DNA of 64,000 nt from Variovorax sp. PBS-H4 (GTDB taxonomy: Bacteria; Pseudomonadota; Gammaproteobacteria; Burkholderiales; Burkholderiaceae_C). The stretch covers positions 5,760,001-5,824,000 of the forward strand of contig NZ_LR594675.1 in assembly GCF_901827205.1 (NCBI RefSeq), given 5' to 3'. Each line of letters begins with the position of its first letter. Within the stretch, counting starts at the first letter, position 1. The notes beneath the pieces are model-generated. The model was not told the DNA's origin. It did no database searches and saw only the letters and a list, made by a program, of their open reading frames with translations. A program made the position numbers and the translations under genes. This document shows, piece after piece, positions 30,788 through 39,189 of the stretch.

Positions 30788-31173
30788 GGCTTCGCTCCGA
30801 TCCGGTGCACGCCCTTGACCACCGGGAACACGTTGAAATTGACGAGCAAGCCCAACGGCAGCCCCGACAGCCGCACCGCGGCCTGCGCCTGGGCGCGATG
30901 CAGTTCCGTCAAAGCGTCGACCGCCCGCACCTCGACCACGACCGACTGCTCGACCACGAAGCCCACGCGGCAGACCTCGCCGAGCGAGCGGCCCTTGTAG
31001 CTCGCAGACACCGGCACGTCCCGCACGAAGCCGATCTCGCGCTCGGCGAGCTCGATCTCCAGCGCGGCGGCGTACACCTCGGCCGGCAGGCCGACGCCGA
31101 GCACCCGTTGCACCTCGATGGCGGCACCGATGATCTCGTGCGAGAAATCGGTGTTCTGGAAGTCGTCGGCCAT
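30784..31173 (-). CDS. GxxExxY-family protein with degenerate nuclease-like active site, inside the trp operon
   Basis: 129-aa protein of the GxxExxY (PD-(D/E)XK-like) family, recognised by LSHEIIGAAIEVQRVLG-like N-terminus, SASYKGRSLGEV, and the C-terminal LSGLPLGLLVNFNV. The name motif reads G28-L-P-A31-E-V-Y34, so the conserved Glu is Ala. The residue aligned with the metal-binding Asp is G71 (RVGFVVE) and the E-x-K motif reads E81-V-R83. A PD-(D/E)XK nuclease activity is therefore unlikely. ATG overlaps the trpE stop (TGATG), and its own stop overlaps trpG (ATGA). Function unknown; the coupling suggests co-production with anthranilate synthase. Confidence 0.85.
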   Translation of the reverse strand: MADDFQNTDFSHEIIGAAIEVQRVLGVGLPAEVYAAALEIELAEREIGFVRDVPVSASYKGRSLGEVCRVGFVVEQSVVVEVRAVDALTELHRAQAQAAVRLSGLPLGLLVNFNVFPVVKGVHRIGAKP

Positions 31174-32675
31174 CACTCGAGCCCTTCCTCGACCAGTTCG
31201 GCGGCGCGCAGGAGCGCGCGCGCCTTCGCCTCGGTTTCCTTCCACTCCAACTCGGGGATCGAATCAGCCACCACGCCCGCCGCCGCCTGCACGTGCAGCA
31301 TCTGGTCCTTGACGATCCCGGTCCGGATGGCAATCGCGACATCCATGTCACCCGCATAGCTGATGTAGCCGCAGGCGCCGCCGTAGAGGCCGCGCTTGGT
31401 GGGCTCCAACTGATCGATCAGCTCCATCGCGTGCACCTTCGGCGCGCCTGTCAGGGTCCCTGCGGGGAAGGTGGCCTTCAAAACGTCGATGGCGGTCATC
31501 CCGTCTTTCAAGGTGCCCTCGACATTGCTCACGATGTGCATCACATGGCTGTAGCGCTCGATCGCGAACGCTTCCGTCACCTTCACGCTTCCGGTCTTGG
31601 CAATGCGACCGATGTCGTTGCGTGCCAGGTCGATCAGCATCACGTGCTCGGCACGCTCCTTGGGGTCGTTGATCAACTCCTGCTCGGCCGCCTTGTCCAG
31701 CTCGAGCGAGGCGCCGCGCGGACGGGTGCCGGCCAGCGGGCGGATGGTGATCTTCTGCTCGCCCGCGCCCGTCTGCTCCTGGCGCACCAGGATCTCCGGC
31801 GAGGCGCCCACCACGTGGAAGTCGCCCAGGTCGTAGTAGTACATGTAGGGCGAGGGGTTGAGCGACCGCAGCGCGCGGTACAGGGACAGCGGCGATTCGG
31901 TATAGCGCTTGCTGATGCGCTGGCCCACCTGCACCTGCATGAAGTCGCCGGCGGCGATCAGCTCCTTGGCGCGCTCCACCGCCGCAAGATAGTCGGCCTT
32001 GGCAAAGCTGCGCTCCGGCGGATGCGCCTGGGTGGGCCGCACCTGCGGCGCGCTGACCGAGTACTTCAGCTGCTCGCGCAGCTCGCGCAGTCGCCGCTTG
32101 GCATTGGCATAGGCTTCCGGCTGGGCCGGGTCGGCGTAGACGATCAGGTAGAGCTTGCCCGAGAGGTTGTCGATCACCGCCAGCTCTTCGCACTGCAGCA
32201 AGAGAATGTCAGGGCAGCCCAGCGTGTCGGGCGGGGAGCTCTGTTCAAGCTTCTTCTCGATATGGCGCACCGTGTCGTAGCCGAAGTAGCCGGCCAGTCC
32301 ACCGCAGAAGCGCGGCAGGCCGGGCCGCAAGGCCACCTTGAAGCGCTTCTGGTAGGCCGCGACGAAGTCCAGCGGATTGCCGCGGGCCTCTTCGACCACC
32401 TTGCCGCCGGTGACGACCTGGGTTCGCGCTTCGGTGCCGAAGCCGCTGGCACGCAGCAGCGTGCGCGCCGGCAGGCCGATGAAGCTGTAGCGGCCGAAGC
32501 GCTCGCCGCCTACCACTGATTCCAGCAGAAAGCTGTGGCGGCCGCCCTCCTTGGCGTGGGCCAGCTTCAGGTAGAGGGACAGCGGGGTTTCGAGGTCGGC
32601 AAAGGCCTCGACCATCAGCGGAATGCGGTTGTAGCCCTGCGCGCTGAGGCTCTTGAATTCAAGTTCGGTGATCAC
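31173..32675 (-). CDS. trpE: anthranilate synthase component I
   Basis: 500-aa chorismate-using enzyme. The N-terminal domain has the tryptophan feedback site (LLESVVGGERFGRYSFIG). The catalytic domain has AGTRPRGAS, MLIDLARNDIGR, GTLTGAPKVHAMELID and GGACGYISYAGD. It starts at GTG (32675). Upstream lie a sigma70-like promoter and a candidate tryptophan-containing leader peptide. The stop overlaps the GxxExxY gene. Chorismate plus ammonia gives anthranilate. Confidence 0.97.
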   Translation of the reverse strand: MITELEFKSLSAQGYNRIPLMVEAFADLETPLSLYLKLAHAKEGGRHSFLLESVVGGERFGRYSFIGLPARTLLRASGFGTEARTQVVTGGKVVEEARGNPLDFVAAYQKRFKVALRPGLPRFCGGLAGYFGYDTVRHIEKKLEQSSPPDTLGCPDILLLQCEELAVIDNLSGKLYLIVYADPAQPEAYANAKRRLRELREQLKYSVSAPQVRPTQAHPPERSFAKADYLAAVERAKELIAAGDFMQVQVGQRISKRYTESPLSLYRALRSLNPSPYMYYYDLGDFHVVGASPEILVRQEQTGAGEQKITIRPLAGTRPRGASLELDKAAEQELINDPKERAEHVMLIDLARNDIGRIAKTGSVKVTEAFAIERYSHVMHIVSNVEGTLKDGMTAIDVLKATFPAGTLTGAPKVHAMELIDQLEPTKRGLYGGACGYISYAGDMDVAIAIRTGIVKDQMLHVQAAAGVVADSIPELEWKETEAKARALLRAAELVEEGLE

Positions 32676-32694
32676 GGGGTGGGGTCTCCGTCGG

Positions 32695-32718
32695 CCGGCG
32701 ACGCCACGTGGTCGCCGG
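32695..32718 (-). promoter_or_regulatory. hairpin in the trpE 5' leader
   Basis: CCGGCGAC pairs perfectly with GTCGCCGG around an 8-base loop, 20 bp upstream of the trpE start. It has no T run; it could mask the trpE ribosome site or be one alternative structure of an attenuator. Confidence 0.4.
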
Positions 32719-32768
32719 TGTCATTCACATGAGAGGTGGCCGCGTCGCGATGGACTTCGGCCGTGGGC

Positions 32769-32786
32769 GCACGGCGCGCGCCGTGC
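32769..32786 (-). promoter_or_regulatory. 18-bp perfect palindrome after the leader-peptide stop
   Basis: GCACGGCGCGCGCCGTGC begins two bases after the stop of the candidate trp leader peptide. Stalling of a ribosome at the Trp codons would change folding here, so it is a candidate attenuator element. Confidence 0.45.
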
Positions 32787-32788
32787 AA

Positions 32789-32872
32789 TCAAACAGGCTG
32801 CAACGATGGCGTGCGCCAAGGCCAGGCTCCCCGGCCGCCTTGACCTGTCTGAATGACGTGATGAATGAACAT
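32789..32872 (-). CDS. candidate trp operon leader peptide (27 aa, W-P-W)
   Basis: Short frame starting MFIHHVIQTGQGG, with Trp-Pro-Trp at residues 17-19 and ending SLQPV, between the trpE promoter and trpE. The predicted transcription start lies only about 2-4 bases before the ATG, so the message would be nearly leaderless. A GC-rich palindrome follows the stop. The arrangement fits ribosome-mediated attenuation. Two Trp codons, not adjacent, is modest evidence in a Trp-tolerant GC-rich sequence. Confidence 0.4.
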   Translation of the reverse strand: MFIHHVIQTGQGGRGAWPWRTPSLQPV

Positions 32873-32881
32873 GGAGGCGTG

Positions 32882-32910
32882 AGTTTATCCCAGGGACCTC
32901 GCCAAGACAA
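32882..32910 (-). promoter_or_regulatory. sigma70-like promoter of the trp operon
   Basis: Minus strand TTGTCT, 17-bp spacer, TAAACT. It lies between the marR stop and trpE, giving a leader of about 200 nt. Confidence 0.5.
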
Positions 32911-32916
32911 AAAGGC

Positions 32917-33423
32917 CTAGCGCACGAGGTGCACGCGCAGCGCCCCGAGCTGCGAATACAGCTGCTGCACCGCCTTCTCGTCCAGCCCCGCGAAGAGCTC
33001 CAGCAGCCATTCCTCGTGCGCCTTCGCCATCGCCTCGAAGCCGCGGCGGCCCTTGGGCGTCAGGCTCACGATCCAGGCCCGGCGGTCTTCCGGGCTCGAC
33101 GAGCGCTGCACCACGCCCTCGCGCTCGAGCTCGTCGGTCAGCCCGGTGACATTGCCGCCGGTCACCATCAGGTAGCGGGACAGCACGCGCATCTTGAGCC
33201 CCTCGCGGTAGCGATAGAGCTGCGCCATGTAGTCGAAACGCGCGAGCGAAATGTCGAAGTTCTCGCGCAGGCGCTTGCGGATCTCGGCCTCGATCTGGGT
33301 GGTGCTGGCCAGCATGCGCAGCCACAGCTTCAGGACCGCATGGTCGCCGGTGCCGGCACGGGCCTCGTGGCCCAACTCCTGCGCGTCGCTCAGGAGTGCA
33401 TGCGAAGCGTCGTTCTGCCTCAT
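32917..33423 (-). CDS. MarR-family transcriptional regulator (last gene of LivJ/Rieske operon)
   Basis: 168-aa MarR protein with a winged helix around residues 65-125 (SRYLMVTGGNVTGLTDELEREGVVQRSSSPEDRRAWIVSLTPKG). The wing DRR motif is intact. It starts with ATG overlapping the SDR stop (ATGA). As the last gene of the operon that begins at 45583 it probably represses that operon. The perfect dyad at the operon promoter is the likely operator. MarR repressors that respond to IAA are known from characterised auxin-degradation loci; response to auxin here is inference. Confidence 0.88.
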   Translation of the reverse strand: MRQNDASHALLSDAQELGHEARAGTGDHAVLKLWLRMLASTTQIEAEIRKRLRENFDISLARFDYMAQLYRYREGLKMRVLSRYLMVTGGNVTGLTDELEREGVVQRSSSPEDRRAWIVSLTPKGRRGFEAMAKAHEEWLLELFAGLDEKAVQQLYSQLGALRVHLVR

Positions 33424-34196
33424 GTGACCTCGCCGCCGGAAACAGAAATCGATTGCCCGTTGACCGACGCAGCGCCCTCGCCGCAGAGCCAGCGCACCGC
33501 ATCCGCCACCTCGGCCGGCTGCACGATGCGGCGCTGCGGATTGACCGCCGCGAACTCCGCGATCGCCTCGGCCTCGCTGCGCCCCGTCTTGCCGACCACG
33601 TTGCTGACGCTGTCGCGCAGGATGTCGGTGTCGGTATAGCCAGGGCACACGGCATTCACCGTCACCCCCTTGCGGGCCACCTCCAGCGCCAGCGAGCGCG
33701 TCAGCCCAATCACGCCGTGCTTGGCCGCCGTGTAGGCGCTGACGTAGGCATAGCCCTTCTGCCCCGCCGTGCTCGCGATGTTGACGATGCGGCCCCAGCC
33801 CCCCTCGAGCATCCCCGGCAGCGCCGCCTGCGCGCACAGGAAGCTGCCCGTCAGGTTGACGCTCAGCATCCGCTGCCACAGCGCGACGGACGTCTTCATG
33901 AAAGGCGCGCTCTCGGCCGCGCCGGCGTTGTTGACGAGGATGGCCACCGGCCCGCGCTCGGCGCGCGCCTGCGCGAAGGCCGCGGCCACCTCCTCGGCGT
34001 CGGCCACGTCGGCAGTCACGACGCCGTGGCCGCTGCCGGGCAGCGAGTCGGCCACGCGCAGCAGCGCCGCGCGGTCGCGCCCGAGCAGGGTCAGCGCCGC
34101 ACCCTCGGCCGCCAGGGTGCGCGCGATCTCGGCGCCGATGCCGCGTGCGGCGCCGGTCACGAGCACGTGGCGGCCCGTCATTGAATGTGCTTGCAT
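33420..34196 (-). CDS. SDR-family oxidoreductase (3-hydroxybutyrate-dehydrogenase-like)
   Basis: 258-aa classical SDR with TGAARGIG (NAD(P) binding), NNAGAAES, catalytic Ser in NIASTAGQKGYAYVSAY and Y-T-A-A-K, and VCPGYTDTDIL near the C-terminus. ATG at 34196 is preferred: it puts a short stretch before the Rossmann fold. A GTG at 34247, three bases after the upstream stop, is possible. The stop overlaps marR. Probably oxidises a hydroxy intermediate of the operon's pathway; substrate unknown. Confidence 0.85.
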   Translation of the reverse strand: MQAHSMTGRHVLVTGAARGIGAEIARTLAAEGAALTLLGRDRAALLRVADSLPGSGHGVVTADVADAEEVAAAFAQARAERGPVAILVNNAGAAESAPFMKTSVALWQRMLSVNLTGSFLCAQAALPGMLEGGWGRIVNIASTAGQKGYAYVSAYTAAKHGVIGLTRSLALEVARKGVTVNAVCPGYTDTDILRDSVSNVVGKTGRSEAEAIAEFAAVNPQRRIVQPAEVADAVRWLCGEGAASVNGQSISVSGGEVT

Positions 34197-34250
34197 AGCT
34201 GAATTGTCCAGTCCTGAATCACTGCAGTGGTCGGCGGCGACGTGCACCTC

Positions 34251-35018
34251 TTAGCGCATGAGGCGTCCGCCGTTGAGGTCCAGCGTCGCGCCGGTGACGA
34301 AAGCGGCGGCTGGCGACGCCAGGTAGACCACCGCCGCGGCCACCTCGTCCGGCTCGCCAAAGCGCCCGAGCGGGATGCCGGCGGCCAGCGTTCGCTGCCG
34401 CGCCTCGTCCATCGCCTCGAGCATCGGGCTGCGCACCGCGGCAGGCGCTACCGCGTTCACCGTGACACCATGCGGCGCGAGCTCCTGGGCGAACGCACGG
34501 GTCAGCGCGATCACGCCCGCCTTCGAGGCTGCGTAGTGCACGCCCGTGGCCGCGCTGGCCTGCTGTCCGGCGATCGAGCCGAGATTGACGATCCGGCCCG
34601 CGCCGCGCTCGCGCATGTGGCGCCCTGCGATCCGGCAGCCGAAGAAGCTGCCGCGCAGGTTGATGGCCAGGACGTCGTCCCACTCCTCGGCGCCGATGTC
34701 CCACAGCGAAGTCGACGGTGTGCGGGCGGCGTTGTTGACCATCACGTCGACGCCGGCAAAGCGCTGCACCGCAGCGTCGAAGCACAGCCAGAAGTCGGCC
34801 TCGTCGCGCACGTCCAGCGGCATCGCGATGGCCTCGTGCCCGGCGTCGCGCAAGCAGGCGGCCATGCCCTCGACCCCATGCTCGTCGATGTCGGTCAGCA
34901 TCACGCGCGCGCCGGCTGCGGCCAGCCCGCGCGCGATGGCCGCGCCAAGCCCCTGCCCCGCGCCGGTCACGAACGCCGAGCGCCCCTCCAGCGAGAACAG
35001 CGAGGACGGCGTCGACAC
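34251..35018 (-). CDS. SDR-family oxidoreductase
   Basis: 255-aa classical SDR with TGAGQGLG, NNAARTPS, the catalytic Ser in NLGSIAGQQAS and Y-A-A-S-K, ending FVTGATLDLNGGRLMR. All catalytic residues are intact. It follows the acyl-CoA ligase by four bases. An SDR is also part of described auxin-degradation loci (the IacE type), but which of the SDRs here corresponds cannot be said. Confidence 0.88.
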   Translation of the reverse strand: MSTPSSLFSLEGRSAFVTGAGQGLGAAIARGLAAAGARVMLTDIDEHGVEGMAACLRDAGHEAIAMPLDVRDEADFWLCFDAAVQRFAGVDVMVNNAARTPSTSLWDIGAEEWDDVLAINLRGSFFGCRIAGRHMRERGAGRIVNLGSIAGQQASAATGVHYAASKAGVIALTRAFAQELAPHGVTVNAVAPAAVRSPMLEAMDEARQRTLAAGIPLGRFGEPDEVAAAVVYLASPAAAFVTGATLDLNGGRLMR

Positions 35019-35022
35019 GGCT

Positions 35023-36624
35023 TCAGTCCTTGGCTGGCGCCCGGCCGCCAGGCCCGCGGTCCCAGGTGACGGCCGTCACGCCGCGCTCGCGCAACTTGTA
35101 CTTCTGCACCTTGCCGTTTTCGGTGCGCGGCAGGTCCGGCAGCAGGTCGAGGTAGCGCGGCAGCGCGAAGTACGGCAGCCGGGTCTCGCAGAAGGCGAGC
35201 AGTTCGGCCGGGTCGAGGCGCCGCCCTTCGCGCGCCACCAGGGCGGCCATCACTTCGTCTTCGGCCAGCTCGGAGCGCACGGGATAGACCGCGCAGGCGG
35301 CAACGCCCGGATGGCTCAGCAGCACCTGCTCGACCTCGAAGGAAGAGATGTTTTCCCCGCGCCTGCGGATCGCATCCTTGATGCGGTCGACGAAACGGAA
35401 GGCCCCGTCGGCCTCGCGCACCACGCGGTCGCCCGTGTGGAACCACAGGTTGCGCCAGGCCTCGACCGTCTTCTCCGGCATGTTGAAGTAGCCGCTCGCG
35501 AAGGCATGGGGCTCGTCGGCGCGCAGCAGCAGCTCGCCGGCCTCGCCGTCGGGCAGCGCGGCATCGTGCTCGTCCGCCACGCGGGCCTGGAAGCCCGGCC
35601 GCAGCCAACCCATCACGCCGCCGCGCGGTGATTCGGGCGCCGTGGCGATCGCGAAGTTGGTCTCGGTGGAGCCGTAGCCCTCCAGCAGCCGCACGCCCGT
35701 GCGTTCCAGGAAGGAACGGCTCGCGGACTCCGGCACGCCGGGGCCCAGCCCGACACGCACGCGATGGTCGCGCTCGCCGGGTCCTTCGGGCTGCGCGAGC
35801 AGGATCGGCACCATGGCGCCAAGCAGGTAGACGACCGTCGCGCCCGAGGCCCGCATCGACGGCCAGAAACCCGAGGCCGAGAAGCGCGGCTCGAAGACGA
35901 CCTCGCACCCCGTGAGCGCCGCCTGCGCGAAGGTGTTGAGCGCGTTGATATGAAAGAGGGGAAGCGTGGTGCACAACACGTCCTCGGGCCCGACGCCGAG
36001 CACATCCGCACTGTTGACCCCCCACCAGTAGTACTGCGCGTGCGGGCACACCACGCCCTTGGCCGGGCCGGTGGTGCCGGAGGTGTAGAGGATGGCCAGC
36101 GGGTCGCCCGGCTGCATCGCGGCTGGCAGCAGTGCCTCGCCCGCTGCGGGATAGGCGAGCGTGCGCACGCCCGGCGCCGCAACGCCGTCGCTCGCATCCA
36201 GCACCCATATCTGGCGCAGCGAAGTGCGCGCCAGATCCGCGGCCAGCAGGCGCTCGACGAAGGCCGCTTCGATGACCAGCAGCTTCGCCTCGCTGTTGTG
36301 CAGGAAGTATTCGATCTGCGGGCCCATCGAGGCCGTGTTGATCGGCACCATGGCGGCCCCGAGCCAGCCGCAGCCGAGAAACACTTCGAGAAACTCGACG
36401 CGGTTGCCGCTCATCACCGCGACGCGGTCGCCGCGCTGCACGCCGGCCTGCGCCAGCGCCGCGGCACGCGCGCCAGCGGCGCGCGCCGCGTCTCCATGCG
36501 TCCACGACCGGCCCGCGATGCGCAGCAGCGGCCGCTCCCCGAATCGGGCCGCCTGGTGCGCCAGCATCCCCGGCAGCGTGCGCTGCGCAGGAGGCAGCGG
36601 ACTGGCGCGGCCTTCAGTCGTCAT
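35023..36624 (-). CDS. AMP-dependent acyl/aryl-CoA ligase
   Basis: 533-aa ANL-superfamily ligase. The P-loop ILYTSGTTGPAKGVV, the aromatic/adenine motif LEGYGSTETN, TGDRVVREADGAFRFVDRIKD and the C-terminal catalytic Lys in PRTENGKVQKYKL are present. It activates a carboxylic acid as a CoA thioester. It overlaps livF by 11 bp. In the proposed auxin pathway it could activate IAA, dioxindole-3-acetate or anthranilate; the sequence does not decide. Confidence 0.88.
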   Translation of the reverse strand: MTTEGRASPLPPAQRTLPGMLAHQAARFGERPLLRIAGRSWTHGDAARAAGARAAALAQAGVQRGDRVAVMSGNRVEFLEVFLGCGWLGAAMVPINTASMGPQIEYFLHNSEAKLLVIEAAFVERLLAADLARTSLRQIWVLDASDGVAAPGVRTLAYPAAGEALLPAAMQPGDPLAILYTSGTTGPAKGVVCPHAQYYWWGVNSADVLGVGPEDVLCTTLPLFHINALNTFAQAALTGCEVVFEPRFSASGFWPSMRASGATVVYLLGAMVPILLAQPEGPGERDHRVRVGLGPGVPESASRSFLERTGVRLLEGYGSTETNFAIATAPESPRGGVMGWLRPGFQARVADEHDAALPDGEAGELLLRADEPHAFASGYFNMPEKTVEAWRNLWFHTGDRVVREADGAFRFVDRIKDAIRRRGENISSFEVEQVLLSHPGVAACAVYPVRSELAEDEVMAALVAREGRRLDPAELLAFCETRLPYFALPRYLDLLPDLPRTENGKVQKYKLRERGVTAVTWDRGPGGRAPAKD

Positions 36625-37345
36625 CGTTCGTGCCCCCGCCCAGGTAGGTGGCCTGCACGCGCGGATCGCTGGCGAGCTCTTGCGAAGCCCCGGTCAGCGC
36701 GATCTCGCCCGTTTCCAGCACGTAGCCGTGGTCCGAGCTCTCCAGCGCCGCGCGCGCGTTCTGCTCGACCAGCAGGATCGACACGCCGTCCTCGCGCAGC
36801 TTGCGCACGATGGCCAGGATGTCGCGCACGATCAGCGGCGCCAGGCCGAGGCTGGGCTCGTCGAGCATCAAGAGGCGCGGCGCCGACATCAGCGCGCGGC
36901 CCACCGCCAGCATCTGGCGCTCGCCGCCCGAGAGCGTGTCGGCACGCTGCGCGCGGCGCTCGGCCAGGCGCGGGAAGCGGTCGTAGACGGACTGGAGCCG
37001 CTTCTTCAACGCATCGCTGCGCAGCTTGCTGCCGAAGGCGCCGAGCTGCAGGTTGTCGAGCACGCTGAGCTCGCCGAAGAGCTCACGCTTCTCGGGCACC
37101 AGGCACAGGCCACGCTCGACGCGCGCCTCCACGTCGAGCCCGTGCAGGTCCTCGCCCTCGAAGCGCAGCACGCCCTTGCAAGGCAGCAGGCCCATGGCGG
37201 CGGCCAGTAGCGTGGTCTTCCCGGCGCCATTGGGGCCGATCACCGAGATGATCTGGCCGTGTTCCAGGTTGAGCGAGACGCCGCGGACGGCATCGACCTG
37301 GCCATAAGAAACGTGCAGGTCGCCAATTTCGAGCATGGCGGTCAT
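36614..37345 (-). CDS. livF: branched-chain-amino-acid-type ABC transporter ATPase (LivF)
   Basis: 243-aa ABC ATPase with Walker A GPNGAGKT, signature LSGGERQ, Walker B LLMLDEPSLGLAP and the H-loop position occupied by Q (LLVEQN), as normal in LivF. Starts at ATG 37345 overlapping the LivMG stop (ATGA). Together with LivH, LivM-LivG and the binding proteins it forms a complete importer; the operon context suggests an aromatic acid rather than an amino acid. Confidence 0.93.
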   Translation of the reverse strand: MTAMLEIGDLHVSYGQVDAVRGVSLNLEHGQIISVIGPNGAGKTTLLAAAMGLLPCKGVLRFEGEDLHGLDVEARVERGLCLVPEKRELFGELSVLDNLQLGAFGSKLRSDALKKRLQSVYDRFPRLAERRAQRADTLSGGERQMLAVGRALMSAPRLLMLDEPSLGLAPLIVRDILAIVRKLREDGVSILLVEQNARAALESSDHGYVLETGEIALTGASQELASDPRVQATYLGGGTNDDD

Positions 37346-39189
37346 ACGACGCTTCCCAGATAGGCGGCCTGCACCCGCTGGTCCGCCCGCACCGCGGACG
37401 GCACGCCTTCGACCAGCTTGGAACCGAAATTCATCACCACCAGCCTGTCCACCAGCTTCATCACGAAGTCCATGTCGTGTTCCACGATCAGGATCGTCAC
37501 GCCCTCCTCGCGCAGCTTGCGCAGCAGGTCGCCCAGCGCCATTTTCTCCTTGCGTCGGAGTCCGGCCGCCGGCTCGTCCAGCACCAGCAGCACCGGGTCG
37601 GCCGCGAGGGCGCGGGCAATCTCCAGGATGCGCTGCGTGCCCAGCGGCAGGCTGCCCGCGAGCTCGTGGGCACGCTCGCCCAGGCCGATGCGGTCGAGCT
37701 GCCGCTGCGCTTCCTGCAGCACCTGGCGCTCCTCGGCGCGGTCCAGCCGCAGCCCCGCCTTGAGCACACCCGCGCCGGTGCGCGCATACGCACCCAGCGC
37801 GACGTTGTCCAGCAGCGTCATGTGCGGGCGCAGCTTGACGTGCTGGAAGGTGCGCGCCAACCCCAGCCGCGCGACCTTGCGCTGCGGCATGCCCGCGATA
37901 TCGTGGCCGAGGAAGCGCACCTGCCCGGCTGTCATCGGCGCGGTGCAGGTCAGCAGGTTGAACATGGTCGACTTGCCCGCACCGTTGGGTCCGATCAGGC
38001 CCATGATCTCGCCGACGTTCACCTCGAAGCTCACGTCGTTCACTGCCACCAGCCCACCGAAGCGCTTGACCGCGCCCGTGACCGAGAGGATGGGCGAACC
38101 GCGCTCCGGCAGCGTGCGATGCGGCAACGGCTCGACCGCGGCCAAGGGTGCGCGCGGCGCATGGGCCCGCGCGCGCTGGTGGGTCCAGCGCCGCACGAAG
38201 CCCATCAGCCCGCCGCGCGCGAAGTGCAGCAGCAGGATGAAGAGCGTGGCGAACGCGACCGCCTCCAACTGCCCGGCACGCTGCGTCAGCAGCGGCAGCA
38301 CATCCTGCAGCCCGTTCTTGAGGATCAGCACCAGCGCCGAGCCGACCAGCGCGCCGGCCAGGTGCCCAAGCCCGCCGGCCACCGCCATCAGCAGGTACTC
38401 GATGCTGGCGCGCACGTCGAAGGGCGAGGGGCTCACGAAGCGGTTCATGTGCGCGTAGAGCCAGCCCGCGAGGCCCGCGAACAGCGCGGCAGTGACGAAC
38501 AGCGTGAGGCGCACGCGGTACGCGTCGGCCCCCACGCTGGCCAGCAGGATCGCGCCGCCGCGCAGGCTGCGGATCGCGCGGCCCGGCCGCGACTGCAGCA
38601 GGTTGTGGCTGAACAGCATGGCCAGGCCGACCAACGCCCAGATCAGGTAGTAGATGGCGCTCGGATCGGCCAGCGACCAGCCGCCGATGCTGAGTGCCGG
38701 GATGTTCGACAAGCCCGTGTGGCGCCCAAGCGCATCGACATTGCCGAACAGCATCGCGATCGACAGCCCCCAGGCGATGGTCGACAGCGGCAGGAAGTGC
38801 CCGCCCAGCCGAAGCGTGAGCATGCCGATGGCCAGCGCCGAGAGCCCGGTCAGGCCCAGCGCGAACACCAGTCCGAGCCAGGGCGACAGCCCCTGCGCGG
38901 TGCTGAGCCAGGCGGTGGCATAGGCCGCGATGCCGACGAAGGCGGCCTGTCCGAAAGAGGTTGCCCCACCGATGCCGGTCAGCAGCACCAGCCCCAGCGC
39001 CACCAGCGCGCCGATGCCGATATCGTTCAGCAGCGACACGGTGAAGTTGCCCGCCAGCAGCGGCAACAGCGCCAGCACCACGACGACGAGGCCGATCCAC
39101 AGCCAGCGCCTGGGCAGGCGCTTCGCGGATGTGCCTGCCGGCGCGCTGCCGACGGAAACCGCAGCTTCGGTCGTTTGTGCCGTGCTCAT
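37342..39189 (-). CDS. fused ABC permease-ATPase (LivM-LivG)
   Basis: 615-aa fusion. Residues ~30-340 are a LivM-type permease with about ten hydrophobic segments and the EAA-like loop. From ~375 comes a LivG-type ATPase with Walker A GPNGAGKS, signature-region SLPLGTQRILEIARAL, Walker B LLVLDEPAAGL and H-loop VEHD. The linker is a short Arg/Pro-rich stretch. Fusion fixes a 1:1 permease-ATPase ratio. It overlaps livH and livF by four bases each. Fused LivMG is known elsewhere but less common than separate genes. Confidence 0.92.
   Translation of the reverse strand: MSTAQTTEAAVSVGSAPAGTSAKRLPRRWLWIGLVVVVLALLPLLAGNFTVSLLNDIGIGALVALGLVLLTGIGGATSFGQAAFVGIAAYATAWLSTAQGLSPWLGLVFALGLTGLSALAIGMLTLRLGGHFLPLSTIAWGLSIAMLFGNVDALGRHTGLSNIPALSIGGWSLADPSAIYYLIWALVGLAMLFSHNLLQSRPGRAIRSLRGGAILLASVGADAYRVRLTLFVTAALFAGLAGWLYAHMNRFVSPSPFDVRASIEYLLMAVAGGLGHLAGALVGSALVLILKNGLQDVLPLLTQRAGQLEAVAFATLFILLLHFARGGLMGFVRRWTHQRARAHAPRAPLAAVEPLPHRTLPERGSPILSVTGAVKRFGGLVAVNDVSFEVNVGEIMGLIGPNGAGKSTMFNLLTCTAPMTAGQVRFLGHDIAGMPQRKVARLGLARTFQHVKLRPHMTLLDNVALGAYARTGAGVLKAGLRLDRAEERQVLQEAQRQLDRIGLGERAHELAGSLPLGTQRILEIARALAADPVLLVLDEPAAGLRRKEKMALGDLLRKLREEGVTILIVEHDMDFVMKLVDRLVVMNFGSKLVEGVPSAVRADQRVQAAYLGSVV

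Noticed and set aside
32725..32910. 61-codon minus-strand frame with two early Trp codons as the trp leader peptide
   Set aside because: It begins inside the predicted -35 box, so it would not be transcribed from the trp promoter; the frame at 32789-32872 fits better.
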